From positions 186,001 through 250,000 of the forward strand of contig JADNYV010000043.1 in the NCBI GenBank assembly GCA_015501055.1: DNA of 64,000 nt, in the 5' to 3' direction. Source of the DNA: Mucidula mucida. Taxonomy: Eukaryota > Basidiomycota > Agaricomycetes > Agaricales > Physalacriaceae. The notes under the pieces are model-generated. The model did no database searches and was not told the DNA's origin. It worked only from the letters and a program-made list of their open reading frames with translations. This document shows, one piece after another, positions 1 to 12,457 of this stretch; position 1 is the stretch's first letter, and each line of letters opens with the position of its first letter. Position numbers and translations under genes: made by a program.

Positions 1-2198
1 TCGTGAGTAACCTTCACATGTACGAGACGCTCAATACCTTGATTTTGAAGGAATTAGAGTAAACTTTCAATGCCCAACTAAAGCAAGATGAAATGAGCAC
101 TGTTGGATGGCAAAAATATCACGACGTACGCCTTGCCAAAGTAAGCTGGCGAGCTGGTTCAGCCGTAGTTATGGAAGCAAAAGAAATGACGCACTGAGAG
201 AAACAGCGAATTCAGCGAGTACCAAGGCGCCCTGAATAAGCCTGTCAGCCTTTGCTCCGGTACAAAGGATTCAGCTTGATTACCAAAAGGGAACCAGATA
301 GATTCGTCCTTTATTTCTCCGGCTCACTGTCACAAGTTGATCAGAGAAGTACACTCGTAACGTGAACATTCTCACATATCCAGACACGATACGCAAAGAA
401 GCTGTTGATGTCTTATGGTCAAATCAGATATGGAACACGAACAATTGTAATCACCCTTGAACGAGTAAGGCAACGAAAGCCTGGCAACCTCCTTAGCACA
501 GCGACAAAAGTTTAGAATGAGACACGTACAGATGGTACAACTTCCGCCTAGACATCGAGAGCCATTAGTACGACGACTCCGCTAAGTGTTCGCTCCCGAA
601 TACTCACTAAGATGCTCCTGAAACCGGAAACCGCGTAAGGTCACTTTACTCAACGAAGAAATTCGACGTACCATTCAATAAACCCAAGTTGCGTGGGATT
701 CGCGAAATTGACGACCAGGTACATGTAGATTGTGTGGCATATCAAAATTGGTGCAAGGTGTCGAAAAGCTTGATTGGTGATTAGACTCCCCATATCAACG
801 CGCGAAAACGAGGCGCATACAACGTCGCAGACACCTGGCGAGGAAAGTGAACACAGCACTCAATGGTTGGTTTGAAAAAGCGTACCAGAAGTCTCAATCC
901 TAGAGCGTCACGCTTCCAGTAGATCTGATCAAAGGGTAAGTCGCCGTAGACGTTTCAGCGACCGAACCTACGCTAATGTACTGAAAGGTCTGCATGCAAG
1001 TGATCCCCCATAACCTTTATTGGCGTTAGACGCGTCGTGAAACTCCAAAGAGGCCGTAGATATGCTTACGCGCTCGCGACACTGGGACTGTTTCAGTATC
1101 GCCAAGTGAGAAGAAAATGTTTACTTACATGACGCCAACAAGGAGCGCGCCCATCTATTCAGACGCTAAGTTGGTGTAGGCATGAGGACGTGTTCGCCTC
1201 ACTGTGTTATTCAAAGGTGGGAGTGCAGCCGGTTCACTCATACTCGCAGTCAAAGGAGAGAGGATGGGAAAGGTGGGAAGGAGAGATGAGGGTCCGCAAA
1301 ACGACCTTGATTTGGCCTCGGTGGCAGAGTAGTTTTTATCGGCGTCATGTGAACTGCGTGAGAGGCGGGTGATTCTTTGGGGTTATTCCATAAAGGACGG
1401 TGAACTATCCGCAGGGAGATTCGTTGCACTTGGCTATTGTATTGACGCGATGCTCGCAGCGCCAATCTGGCTTACTACAAGAGCGCCCCACCTCCCTGAG
1501 GTCCATATGAGAGGTCTCTCGACATGCGGATATTCGAGTTGGCCGAATGGTGAGATAATAGAAGCTGATTCAAGTAATAAAAGCATCAGACGGCCTTAGA
1601 AAGGTTCCAGGAAGTCTAGGTTTATTTGAAGATGGTATCATTAAGGTCGAGAGATCGAAAACAGATGTCCTTGAAATCGACAGGCAGTGGATGAGGTCCA
1701 AGGAGGAACCGGCTTATGCCGAACAGGTTCAGACCTCGGTACCCCGCTTTAGGAACCGATCATCACGAGTCGCGCGCTAGACGTCGCTCGCTGGACACAA
1801 CCATCCTTAAAACTAGACGCCGTGCTCTGGCGCACACAACTCTACCACACTCAGCTGATCCTGCACGACTTCTCTGATCTAACGCGGCCATCAAGCGATG
1901 TCAACGACCAAATCAGCAAGGAAGATGTCTGAATGACAGGAAATGCCGTCAACTCGTGTGCTTGCGAACCCACAGTTCTTTTTTCCTGGAGAAGAAAATC
2001 ACGGATTATCTGATCTGGAATTAGCATGCTGTTATCTCTGTGTGTCTCCAGTCTCAGACCGCCGAACTCTCAAGGGCCCCCCTGGAGATTCTGGGAACAT
2101 CAGTCTTTCGAATCGTATAAAGAGCTCTCAACACCGCATTCCCCGAACAAGCATCCCAAAAGAACCGTACTCTTCGATTTTCTCATTCCTTTGACACA
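1..2198. other. Region without recognisable gene
   Basis: I see no protein family, exon chain or RNA gene here. The open frames are short, overlap on both strands and mostly lack consistent splice sites. The last 150 bases before 2199 are probably the promoter and 5' leader of the P450 gene. Confidence 0.4.
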
Positions 2199-4262
2199 AT
2201 GGCTATGGAACTGGATATTCCCCTCGTTTCTGCCATCCTACTCTCTCTCTATCTCATAGTTTCTCTCATCAAGAATAACCTGCGTCGCGGAGGTCCTCTG
2301 CCTCCCGGCCCCTCCGGCCTTCCTATACTCGGAAATGCTCTCGATATGAGTGGTGCCCATCCGTGGATCAAGTACACGGAATGGAGCAGGCAGTATGGTC
2401 TGTCGCAGCCTATTCGCACCACTGTGTCATTCTTACTGTATGTTCCTCAGGGGACGTGGTTCACTTCAGTGCTGCTGGCCAGTCCGTCATCGTCCTTAGC
2501 TCGCGCAAGGCGCTCTTCGACCTTCTCGAGCAACGCGGTTCCATCTACTCTGACAGACCGCGTCTAGTTATGAGCGGAGAACTGCAAGTTGTATTCGTTA
2601 CTTCCTGATACCATTTCTCACGTCCGTTTCAGGGCAGGATATGTTGACAGTGTCCCACTAACGCCCTACGGAAATCGGCATCGCGAGTACCGGAAGCTCA
2701 TGTCTGAAGCGCTGACGGCAAAGAAAGTCCAAGACTATTATGTCCTGGAAGAAGAAAAGGCACGCGAATACCTGGTCGATCTCCTCAAAACGCCGGATGA
2801 CTTCTTGAGCCACACCCGTCGGTATGTCGAATGTTTGCCTTTTCGCGCGCCTTGCTCAATCTTTCCATTTTAGAACCGTGGCGGCCATCGTCTTCATGAT
2901 CACGCATGGGCATGAACTTGCAGATGGCAAAGACCACCTCATGGAGTTGGCTGAACGCACTGACGACGATTTCTCCGAAAGCTCAGTACCAGGCGCCTTC
3001 ATAGTAGATGTCTTCCCGATACGTGAGTTGAAACCGTCCCTATTCCATGTTTACTGACCTATCAATGTCCAGTGACATACTTGCCACGCTGCCTCGGCTT
3101 CAACTGGATGAAGAAGGAAAAAATATACCAGAAGAACAGGGATGCCTTTTTGAACGAACCGTATGAGACGGTGAAGAGACAAGTGGTACACATCTCTTCA
3201 ATTTACTTGACCGAATTGATCTTGACGCCGAGCTCCAGGCCCAGGGTACCGCTATACCTTCGTTCGTGTCGAGCCTGATCGAAAGAAACAAGAACGCCTC
3301 CGCAGCGCAGGAGCATATCTTCAAGTGGGTCTCCGGTGGTTTCTACGCAGGTACGTACGAAGGCTTGGTATCCGTAATAGCCTCAAGCTGACCCGGAATT
3401 ATCAGGTGGTGCCGATACAGTATGTCTACCTGCATTAAAGCTGTTCGATTAAACTCACGACATTGGCTAGAGTGTATCTGCTATTGCGTCCTTTTTCCTT
3501 GCCATGTCGCTATACCCGGAGGTGCAGCGCAAAGCCCAAGAAGAAATTCAAAGGGTTGTAGGACCTACTCGTCTCCCCGGATTCTCTGATAGATCGCAAC
3601 TTCCCTACATCGAAGCTCTGATGTACGAAGTGCATCGGTGGAACCCAGTCGGACCGACCGCTATTCCTCACAGGGTGACCAAGGACGATGCCTACAACGG
3701 ATATCTGATTCCGTCTGGCTCGATTATCATACCTAATACCTGGTGAGTGTTCTTGTCCAAGAGCATTTCCGTAGTGCTAAGCTCTCTCCACTAGGGGTGT
3801 TCTGCATGACCCAGCCTTATACCCAGATCCGTTCGAATTTATACCCGAGCGATACCTAAATGCTGCCGCTAACAGCGAGGACGGAATTAATCCCGACCCT
3901 CGTAAATTTGCCTTTGGCTATGGGCGAAGGTGCGTCGACGCTCACAACCGAGCCCAGTTGAATTTGACAAGTCGGGTAGAGTGTGTCCAGGACAGTACTT
4001 GGCAGATAATTCTCTGTTCATCGCCATGGTCATGGTCCTGTCGGTCTTTGACATTCATCCAATCGACAAAGATGCCCCGATACCAGACTTTTCTCTCAGC
4101 GAGGGTTATACCAGCGGTGTCATTTGGTGCGTATATCTATTGGCAATGCGACACATACTAATTTGCCGTAGCCATCCGGAACGTTTTCAATGTCGCATTG
4201 TACCGCACTCTGCTGAGGCTGTAGCATTAATTATCAGTAGTGATCCGAAAGAACGCCACTAG
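2199..4262 (+). CDS. Cytochrome P450 monooxygenase, multi-exon
   Basis: This is a microsomal heme-thiolate monooxygenase. The ATG at 2199 opens an N-terminal membrane helix, followed by the proline-rich hinge (PLPPGPSGLP). The I-helix reads GGADT and is split by an intron near 3421. The K-helix ExxR is EVHR (about 3630) and the PERF-type motif is FIPERY. The heme-binding loop FGYGRRVCPG is restored only when the intron 3930-3979 is removed, which supports the splice model. About seven to nine short introns are needed, and the last exon after about 4172 ends at TAG 4260-4262. The style recalls the O-methylsterigmatocystin oxidoreductase-like P450s common in wood- and litter-decay basidiomycetes. 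Substrate is unknown. No other biosynthetic gene lies beside it, so a secondary-metabolite cluster is not supported. Confidence 0.9.
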
Positions 4263-4308
4263 GTGTAGGAGTAGATTATCTGTACAATCTCGCAAATTAA
4301 ACATATTC

Positions 4309-5406
4309 TCATACATGCTGCAATATCGGTATCAGTATCGGGGTGACAAGAAAACGAGGCAAGCGTACCTCAGCTGGTGCATCTGGAGTGAACTGCTTGT
4401 CCTTCCGTTGTTCCAGACGCTGCAGGAGTATCCCAGTGCATGTCTCCAACGCGGTCACTTCTTCCGGTGTCGCGTCTGCACATCCAGCCCAGCGAATTTT
4501 GAGGTCTTCGTCGATGAGGTACACATAACCGACTTTGCTATTCGTCATGCTCATCGGCTCCCGCTCGTACTCCATGTTTTGACTGGAGACAAGATACGCA
4601 TGGTGGAGATGCTTGGGAGTTGTAGAGCGCAGCGAGCTGACGAAGAGGTTGACAAGAATGGATTTCAGCAGGTTTTCTTGGAGATTTATTTGGAGGTACT
4701 GGAATAAGGGATTTGAAGAGAAGCGGTCTTGGGATACTTGCGAGAATCCTGCTGTATGAATCTGGAATGCGCGTAAGCAGACAAGCCGGAGGACTACGAA
4801 GTACAGACCTCTGATATTTTTGTTGTGATCATGGCCAAGATGGTGATACGACCGACACACATATCGGTTGTATGTTTCACCTGGCCTGTGAGACTTTTTC
4901 CCTCAATGTCCGGTAAGTACAGAGCTTGCTGGAATACCATTAGTGCATTGCATTTTGGATTTAAGACGCGCATACCTCTGTCCTAATCAAACTGGTGGGT
5001 GCTATCCATGTTTTTCCGCCGTGGCGCCGTGTTCGGTTGAGATCGTGAAAGTAACCCTTGGTCGCCTCTTTTACTCTGCACAACTGGTCAATGCCGTACT
5101 GACAAAAGCTGACTGTTCACCGAACAGATGCATGCGATCCTCTATGACTTTGTCATAGTCCATGTATTCCGCCATTTTCTCCTTCATCGTTTTTCTCGTC
5201 GTTGTCGGTCGGTTTCGCACACCCAGTGGCCTGTTGAGATACGGAAGTGGTTCATGGTCGTAGGGTTCCTCGTAGCGGACTTTCTTTTCAGGGAGTACAA
5301 TCTGTTCCACGGTCTTTCCTTCGGCAAACACTGCTCTGCTCAAATGAAAAGAACGGCGGCAGAATGCCCATTGTGGGTTCGGGGTGACGCGACAGAAAAA
5401 GGCCAT
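4309..5406 (-). CDS. ATP10: Mitochondrial F1Fo-ATP synthase assembly factor Atp10
   Basis: Atp10 is a mitochondrial chaperone that helps subunit 6 enter the Fo sector of ATP synthase. The C-terminal part carries the family signature GYVYLIDEDLKIRWAGCADA followed by a CTGILL-type segment (about 4390-4530). Upstream exons give YLNRPLGV, then LVKEATKGYFHDLN and ALYLPDIEGKSL, all typical of the family. The first 25 residues from ATG 5406 contain several Arg and no acidic residue, as expected for a mitochondrial presequence. A longer frame upstream begins only with GTG at 5460, so 5406 is chosen. One intron seems to use the weak donor GTTCGG near 5130. The gene is divergent from the first H2A, with 160 bp between start codons. 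Confidence 0.88.
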
Positions 5407-5566
5407 GGTGAAAGGTGGAAGTCCGGTCCGAGTACCGAAGCTGTGCCAAATGCGGCTCACGTGACGCCATCATTTAAATTCAACGCGCCGTTGATCGTTT
5501 GAGACTTGAACTGCAACCACCACACCCCCCTCATCACGTACCCCACTACTAGTATATATATTCAAC
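5407..5566. promoter_or_regulatory. Shared divergent promoter ATP10 / histone H2A
   Basis: These 160 bp lie between the two opposed start codons. A TATATATA run at about 5551-5560 ends only a few bases before the H2A ATG. It is therefore too close to be a conventional TATA box for the annotated start and may simply be leader sequence. Confidence 0.4.
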
Positions 5567-6277
<711 letters not shown>

Positions 6278-7042
6278 ATTTCACTTATATTCTATACCTA
6301 TCTTTGCATACGATATCTGCACATTTGTACAACAGCTACGTAATGTATGTATGTCTACTGTAACATGTAACATGCCCACAGGATCTATGCTATCGTACCA
6401 GCGACCTGGCTTCTCACGATCGTGTAGTAAACAGCGCAAACAAATGTCAATTATCGCGACGCGTCGATTACGCGCCATCATTCTGTGCCTACATATTCCT
6501 GGTCGATCCGATTAGGAAGAAGATGGGCTCCACCGCTTGACAGGCTTTCCAACAGCGGTTCGACGCCTGATACATAATAGCTCGGAGAACGAGATACAGT
6601 ATCTCTTCATCTTTACGCATGGACGGTGTTCTCTGAACAACGACGAGCCGGACCTTCTTCCATTGAAGATTTTGGGACGACGATTTGCGAGAAACGATAT
6701 GTACCTAATAGTTTATAGCGCCACGAAAACGTTACGGCACTGATTATCGTCTGGCGTGTCGTGGAATGGACTTGCGATGTGTCACACACCCAGCTTGCCT
6801 TCAGTCTCGACGTCGAGGACTCGAGCAGTTCATTAATCCCCCAAGAGCATGCTTCTCCTTAATAGTAGACGCGTAGGACTGGCTGAGGGTCTAAATCGGC
6901 TGCAGTGAAGCACATAACGATCATTTGCTCCGTTGGGTGGGACTCAGTCTATTGACTAATATCAAAGTCAATTGTTACGTGCCTCCTCAATGAGGCTTCC
7001 GTCAGTGGTGTTCAAATTAAATCAATCTGGTAACAGAACGAA
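6278..7042. other. Intergenic region between H2A copy 1 and the phosphoesterase
   Basis: Two convergent genes end here. I see no supported coding exon. The region presumably holds both 3' ends. The long + frame beginning at 6129 is a read-through of H2A exon 6 and its intron. Confidence 0.5.
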
Positions 7043-8784
7043 TTATGGAGGGGGCGTCGTAGTATTTGTGGGCATCTGCCAAGGCGTTGTGTCACCCGAG
7101 GCAGTTAGATTCACGGCACCTGGCAGCGACCCAGCCGTCATTGAGGTGTTGAGGCCGGGAGACAGATGCACAGGACCACCTCCAGCACCCTGAGCGGTCA
7201 CGTCGGGAGCGGAAAACGGTACATACTGCGCTGAGTCTGAACGCACTCGCTTAGTCCGGCTATTGCACACGCTGCAAGATTAGACGTACTAAGAGGTCCA
7301 TCGTAGATGGCGGTCAGGTTGAGAAACGGTATTTGGTCGCTGCCGACGTCAACATTTGTGTACCCCGTCTGGTTCGCGATGAATGAGAATACGTTGCTCA
7401 TTGTGCTGAAGATGGGCTTAGAGGGTACATGACAGAAAAGAGAAATTGAACTGACGCGTTAGTATCTTGGCGTCCGAGACTGCCGAGGCCCCAGTTCGCT
7501 TGCACTGTGCTGAGCGAAGAATAATGCGTGTAGAAAGTGTGGTCAGTCGTGCCTCTCAGTTCAAGAGGAACAGCTTGGCCTAAGGGTGTTATTCCTTAAG
7601 AGACATTGAGGCGATCATATTGATTTCTCACCAAGTGCGAGCGAGAAAATGGTGTTCTGGATCTCGTACGTCTCATTCTCGTCGAAAGTGAGGAGAATAA
7701 GGGTATTTTCGTCGTTGACCCGAGGGTCAGTAAGCAAAGGCAAGAGCCAATATTCGAGGAACGACGCCGCAAAATCGATGGTCGTATCGTGGGCGTCGTT
7801 GAGCTAGAAAGGTTTCAGTGGGTTTCATTGGATTCTCGGTGGAGAGTACCATATTTGGGGTGACAAACATCCATTGAGGGAGGCTACCATTAACCACTTC
7901 GTTGGCGAAATCGTTGAAATTCCTGATGCGCCCCGCACGAGATGCATTTTGAGAAACAGAATCGTATATCTCCAACGGGTTATGCTTGCGGACATAGTAG
8001 GTATAGGCCGCAGCAGACGAGTTGCCGTAATTCTTTGACGAATGACTAAAGGGACATGAGTCTCCGACGCTAGCGAAGGTAAGATGGACGTACTGACCTA
8101 AATCCGTAGAAATGATCCTCTGGCATATTCTCCTGGTAAGTCGCCCATGTAATACCCTTGTCGTCGAGCAAATCGATGATGGTGCTAATATTCGACGGGA
8201 TGTGGTACATGCTGAAAGGTACAACGTCAGTCAGGTGTCGCGGTTTAGAAGCGCAACTTGATGTCACTTGTCATCGTGCATCCCCCAAAAGTCGCCCCCC
8301 ACTGAAGCGACATCTTGAGCCGCGTCAGTAGCGCAACAGACAGCAATTAGGTATCCTTACAGTTAGGCTCGGAAGGATGGGTGACGGCCTGGTAATTCGT
8401 GAACAGCACTCCCTGTTCCGCCAAGGATGCGAAAGTTGGAGTGGAAGCCGCGACCTACGTGGGTCATGAGGGGATGTTGAGAAGAGTCAATGAATCATTG
8501 CTACAGCAAGGTCGGTGTTCTCTAGCCAGATTTGGATGAATCGATTGAAGGCCTTCCCAGGGACAACAGTTGTGTCATTGAGAGTACTGTTAGAAAAACC
8601 GGTATAATTTGCGGTCTGTACCAAAGGTCCTGTGGATGGAGGAGCAAATTGCTGTCAAGTCAGAGTCATTGAGCATTCGCTGAAGCTATACCCCTATAAG
8701 ACGCACAATTGCAGACACCGCGCCGGTAAGACGAACAGAGGTCGCCACAACAATAGCGGCGGACACCAGGTGTACGAAAGACAT
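7043..8784 (-). CDS. Secreted phosphoesterase / acid phosphatase-like protein
   Basis: This belongs to the phosphoesterase family that includes fungal secreted acid phosphatases and bacterial phospholipase C (PF04185 type). The ATG at 8784 starts a hydrophobic signal peptide (MSFVHLVSAAIVVATS). After splicing one reads FIQIWLENTDLA, the family start with its metal-binding ENTD, and FTNYQAVTHPSEPN. Later come KGITWATYQENMPED, the DAHDTT segment near 7795 and LILLTFDENETYE. Many N-glycosylation sequons fit a secreted enzyme. About eight short introns are needed. The tail is Thr/Pro-rich and ends at 7043. It is likely a phosphate-scavenging enzyme acting outside the cell. It shares a 204 bp divergent promoter with the multicopper oxidase. 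Confidence 0.85.
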
Positions 8785-8988
8785 GGTTAGTCGGACGCAA
8801 AAGGTCTGATTGAAGCATCCTCTTATATGCCCGCGGTTCGGCACATGCAGCAAGCTTTAGCTATCCACAGTCGTGTGCACCTGGGCTCGTGCGAACTATT
8901 AATATCCCCAGGAGAATAGACAACAGTTGATTGGACGAGAACCACCACGTTCGATCTCGTGGTCAAATTGCCCTTTACCCTCGTTCAG
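8785..8988. promoter_or_regulatory. Divergent promoter phosphoesterase / multicopper oxidase
   Basis: These 204 bp separate two opposed ATGs. The sequence TCTTATATGCCC at about 8820 could be the TATA element of the minus-strand gene, about 40 bases from its start. An AT-rich stretch at about 8896-8905 could serve the plus-strand gene. No other factor site is clear to me. Confidence 0.35.
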
Positions 8989-11535
8989 ATGGCCGACGTA
9001 GAGATGGACGCCACCTGGAACGACGCCGACGAGAATACGCTCCTCATGAAGAACTTTGACGAGTCCGCGCCGGACTTTCCCGAACCGGATCGCGAACAAC
9101 GATCAAAGGCGCACGTGCCCCGACGCGTTCTGCTTGCAGCCTTCATTTTGGCTGCCACCGCGCTTATCTTGGGAGTGTCGGGATGGATTCTCTTCCACAA
9201 GGCGCGCGATAGGCCTGAGCTAGATCTGGACCCGCATTTTGTGGTAGAAACGACGCCTAGGACCCGCACATACCACTGGACTGTCACCAAGATAAATGCG
9301 TCGCCTGTCGGGGTCAACAAATCTATGGTAGTCGTGAATGGAAAATCACCGGGACCGCTTATTGAGGCTAATTATCATGACCGCATTATTGTAACATCTC
9401 CAACTTGTTCTATTTCGGCCACACTTGAAGAAATATTACAGGTTCATGTCAAGAACGGTTTGGTCAACGCTGGAACGTACGTTGCATTTCCTCCAGTCCG
9501 GACCTTTTTACGAACCGCCTGTCGATAGCTCCATTCACTGGTGTGCACCTTACTACTTGCGCCTCATTGTCATTGACCGGTCGACTAGGCATGGTCTATA
9601 TCAAAATGGCACTAATTACTACGATGGAACGGCTGGTATCACTCAATGTGACATTCCAATCGGTGAAACGCTGGTATACAACTTTACACTTGACGGCTGG
9701 TCGGGCACAACTTGGTGGCAGTCAGTCGCATTTCCATCATCTAGCGTCGTCTCTGAGGCACCCTTACAGTGGCCACACCGGAACGCAACATACGTATGTG
9801 TCCCAAATGGGTGTTCAGCCAATCTCACTCTCAGCAGCGACGGCCTCTTTGGTCCCATCGTAATCCACAAGCCTAATGAAACCGTTCCACACTACGAGGA
9901 AGACCGAGTCCTTGTGCTATCAGATGTATATAATACATGGTCGAGCGACCTGTTGTCGGAATACCTTAATGTAAGTGCGAGGACTTTTCTTCGACTCTAA
10001 CTTACTGTGTAGTCGAACCCGATGGAAACCATAGCCGAGCCTGTGCCAGACGCAGCGACTATCAACGGTGTAGGGCAATTCACCGCGTGCGACGCATTTC
10101 CCGATAGCTTCTGCGATGGCGGGTCATACTATAATCTAACACTAAAACCTAATAAAACGTCAGTTTGCTTCCTTTGGACTTCCCAGTCATCTGATCGTTC
10201 CTTCTAGGTATCGCTTGCGCCTTATCAATGCAGGATCCTTTGCCCCCATTCGTTTCTCAGTCGATCGACATGTTCTCACTGTGATTGAGGCGGACGGGAC
10301 GCCCGTTGTTCCCATAGAGGTGGAGAGTGTCATGCTACAGGCTGCACAGAGGTACAGCGTCCTTCTTACAACTAACCAGACCCCGTCTGCGTACTGGATG
10401 CGTGCTACCATTGATGACGGTATGTTTGCGTATATAAAGTATAATCTTTCTCTGGGTGTTCGCGTTTGAATTCTTAACCACTCTGACAGTCATCATATGA
10501 ATCCGGAGACGTTAGGCATGGTACGCTATACTACTGATAGTACCGCGATGCCTGCGGCAGACTCGCGACCTGGGACTGAACGTGGAACCGCTGCTCAAGA
10601 CTTGAATGTTCACGAATTGGTTCCTGCAGATGCTGTGGATGCGCCCTCGGACATATCTCTGGCCATACCGTTCACTTTTTCAATACAGCGGACGTATTTG
10701 CAGAACTGGCGTTCTTTTGTGAATGGAACGAGCTGGGAGATATTGCCGCATGGGCAATCAACGCTTGTGTCCTCGACTGCGCGTGATGCTAGTCTTGGTA
10801 CTCGCGTTTGGCCTGGGTATGTCCTCTCCTTATGGCTGTATCCCAGAATACTCACGAGTCGCTTTGTAGTGATCAACTCATTGCGAGCGTTGATGGTGTG
10901 AAGGTGCTTGACTTTGTAATCAACAATCTCGATGACGGAGGTAACACTGGCCTTGCATTTCGCGAACACCCTGTTTACAGCACACCCAGATCATCCATTC
11001 CACTTGTTCGTTATGTATGCAATTCATCATGTGATTGCTAACTTGCACCGCGGTCTACAGACATGGATATAAGGTTAGTGATGTTTTCTGTTGACAACGA
11101 AGCCCTAATCAAATTCATGACAGCCTTGGATAATGGGCGCGGGAAGAGGCAGATATGTTGGCACGTACCTCAATATGACTAATCCCATGCGGTAGGAGTG
11201 CTTTTGTCGTGTTGGATACTACTGGCTCACGAGATTCAGGCGCGATACATTCTTCGTTCCGCGATTCACCTGGATGGTTATACGTATTGTCACTGATACA
11301 CCAGGATATTGGGCGTGTATGTAAAAATTTCTGCAACTCATCCTCGACTGACCCTTCCGATAGTTCATTGTCACATCGCATGTAAGTGCTCACCTTCACC
11401 ACGGATGTTTTGCTAACCAAGTTAGGGCACATGGCGGCTGGAGGGTTTTTTCAACTGGCGGTTCAGCCAAATATGATGGCAGATGTTACTCTACCTAATG
11501 ACATTGTATCCCAATGCCAAAGCTGGCTGTCATGA
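8989..11535 (+). CDS. Membrane-anchored laccase-like multicopper oxidase
   Basis: This is a three-domain blue multicopper oxidase. After splicing all four copper-binding segments are present: SIHWHGLYQNG, TTWWHGHTGTQHTDG, HPDHPFHLHGYKPW and YWAFHCHIAWHMAAGG. Each is interrupted by an intron, so none is seen in the raw frames. The start at 8989 gives an acidic cytoplasmic tail of about 45 residues, then one hydrophobic helix (LLAAFILAATALILGVSGWI). The protein is thus predicted to be a type II membrane protein, not a secreted laccase. An in-frame ATG at 8959 would add ten residues. The residue ten after the type 1 Cys, usually Leu, Phe or Met, is Gly. It may be a cell-surface phenol oxidase or metallo-oxidase; the substrate is unknown. 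At least twelve introns are needed, and the stop is TGA 11533-11535. Confidence 0.9.
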
Positions 11536-11645
11536 TCCATCACGATGCAATCGTGAGGCCCAGAGTATCAGTCGCGACGCGTGAGATCAGGTGATGGCTG
11601 TTTGTTTGTTGATTTCTCATATGGAGCACGTGATCGGCCCGGGCT

Positions 11646-11652
11646 TATATAA
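11646..11652 (+). promoter_or_regulatory. TATA box of H2A copy 2
   Basis: TATATAA stands 88 bases upstream of the H2A copy 2 start codon, after a GC-rich CACGTGATCGGCCCGGG stretch. Spacing fits a core promoter with a short leader. Confidence 0.5.
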
Positions 11653-11739
11653 GGGGAGCGTGCTTTGTTTTGGCGAACACTACACGGCTATCCTTCGAAC
11701 CACCATCACCCTTCTTGTTGTATTTTATATTCTATTACC

Positions 11740-12457
11740 ATGGTACGTCTATGACAACTACTTATTGCGATATACATACTCAAAACTCCTTGCTTTTAGA
11801 GCGGAAAAGGTATGCTGTACATTTGGCAACGTGACGCGATATTCAAGCATCACCATCAGGAAAAGCTGGAAAGTCTGGAGGAAAGGCCAGCGGTGAGGCT
11901 GGCAAGGCCATGTCTCGCTCGTCCAAGGCTGGATTGCAATTCCCCGTCGGTCGTGTCCACCGTCTCTTGAAGAAGGGTAACTACGCTCAGCGCGTTGGCG
12001 CCGGTGCTCCAGGTGCGTTGACTACTGAGCTTTCGAAAGTTTATCTAATATAAACTCAGTCTATCTGGCTGCCGTGCTGGAGTATCTCGCAGCCGAGATC
12101 CTCGAGCTTGCAGGCAACGCAGGTATATTGATCAATTATATTGCTCGTTTAAGTGCTCATGATCTATTTTTAGCACGCGACAACAAGAAACAAAGGATAG
12201 TGCCCCGTCATTTGCAGCTTGCGATCCGAAATGACGAAGAGTGAGTTACACGGAAGTATGTTCTGCGTGCGCTTGCTGATTTATGCGCAGACTCAACAAA
12301 CTACTTGGAGATGTTATTATATCCCAAGGAGGTGTCGTTCCCCACATCGAGACCCAGCTCCTTCCCTCTAAATCAGGGTACGTCTCGCTGAATTCGCGCT
12401 GATGGAGATTTATTAACAACAGCTCACAGGAGGGGCGCCAAAGGCGACGAAGAGTGA
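11740..12457 (+). CDS. Histone H2A (copy 2)
   Basis: This paralogue of the 5567-6277 gene has the same seven-exon plan: 11740-11742, 11800-11809, 11860-12012, 12060-12122, 12174-12240, 12291-12377 and 12430-12457. The protein differs from copy 1 at few positions (for example AMSRSS for ATSRSS) and ends [10 protein letters not shown]. It also lacks the SQ(E/D) tail motif. Most introns have diverged between the copies, but the fourth (12123-12173) is almost identical to its counterpart at 5945-5997. The two genes lie about 6 kb apart in the same orientation, on either side of the phosphoesterase/oxidase pair, so they arose by duplication. Confidence 0.95.

Noticed and set aside
5407..5460. Longer N-terminus for Atp10
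   Set aside because: The upstream initiator is GTG; the ATG at 5406 gives a normal mitochondrial presequence.
9543..9863. 106-codon frame inside the multicopper oxidase
   Set aside because: It is an alternative frame running through the second and third copper-site exons and their introns.
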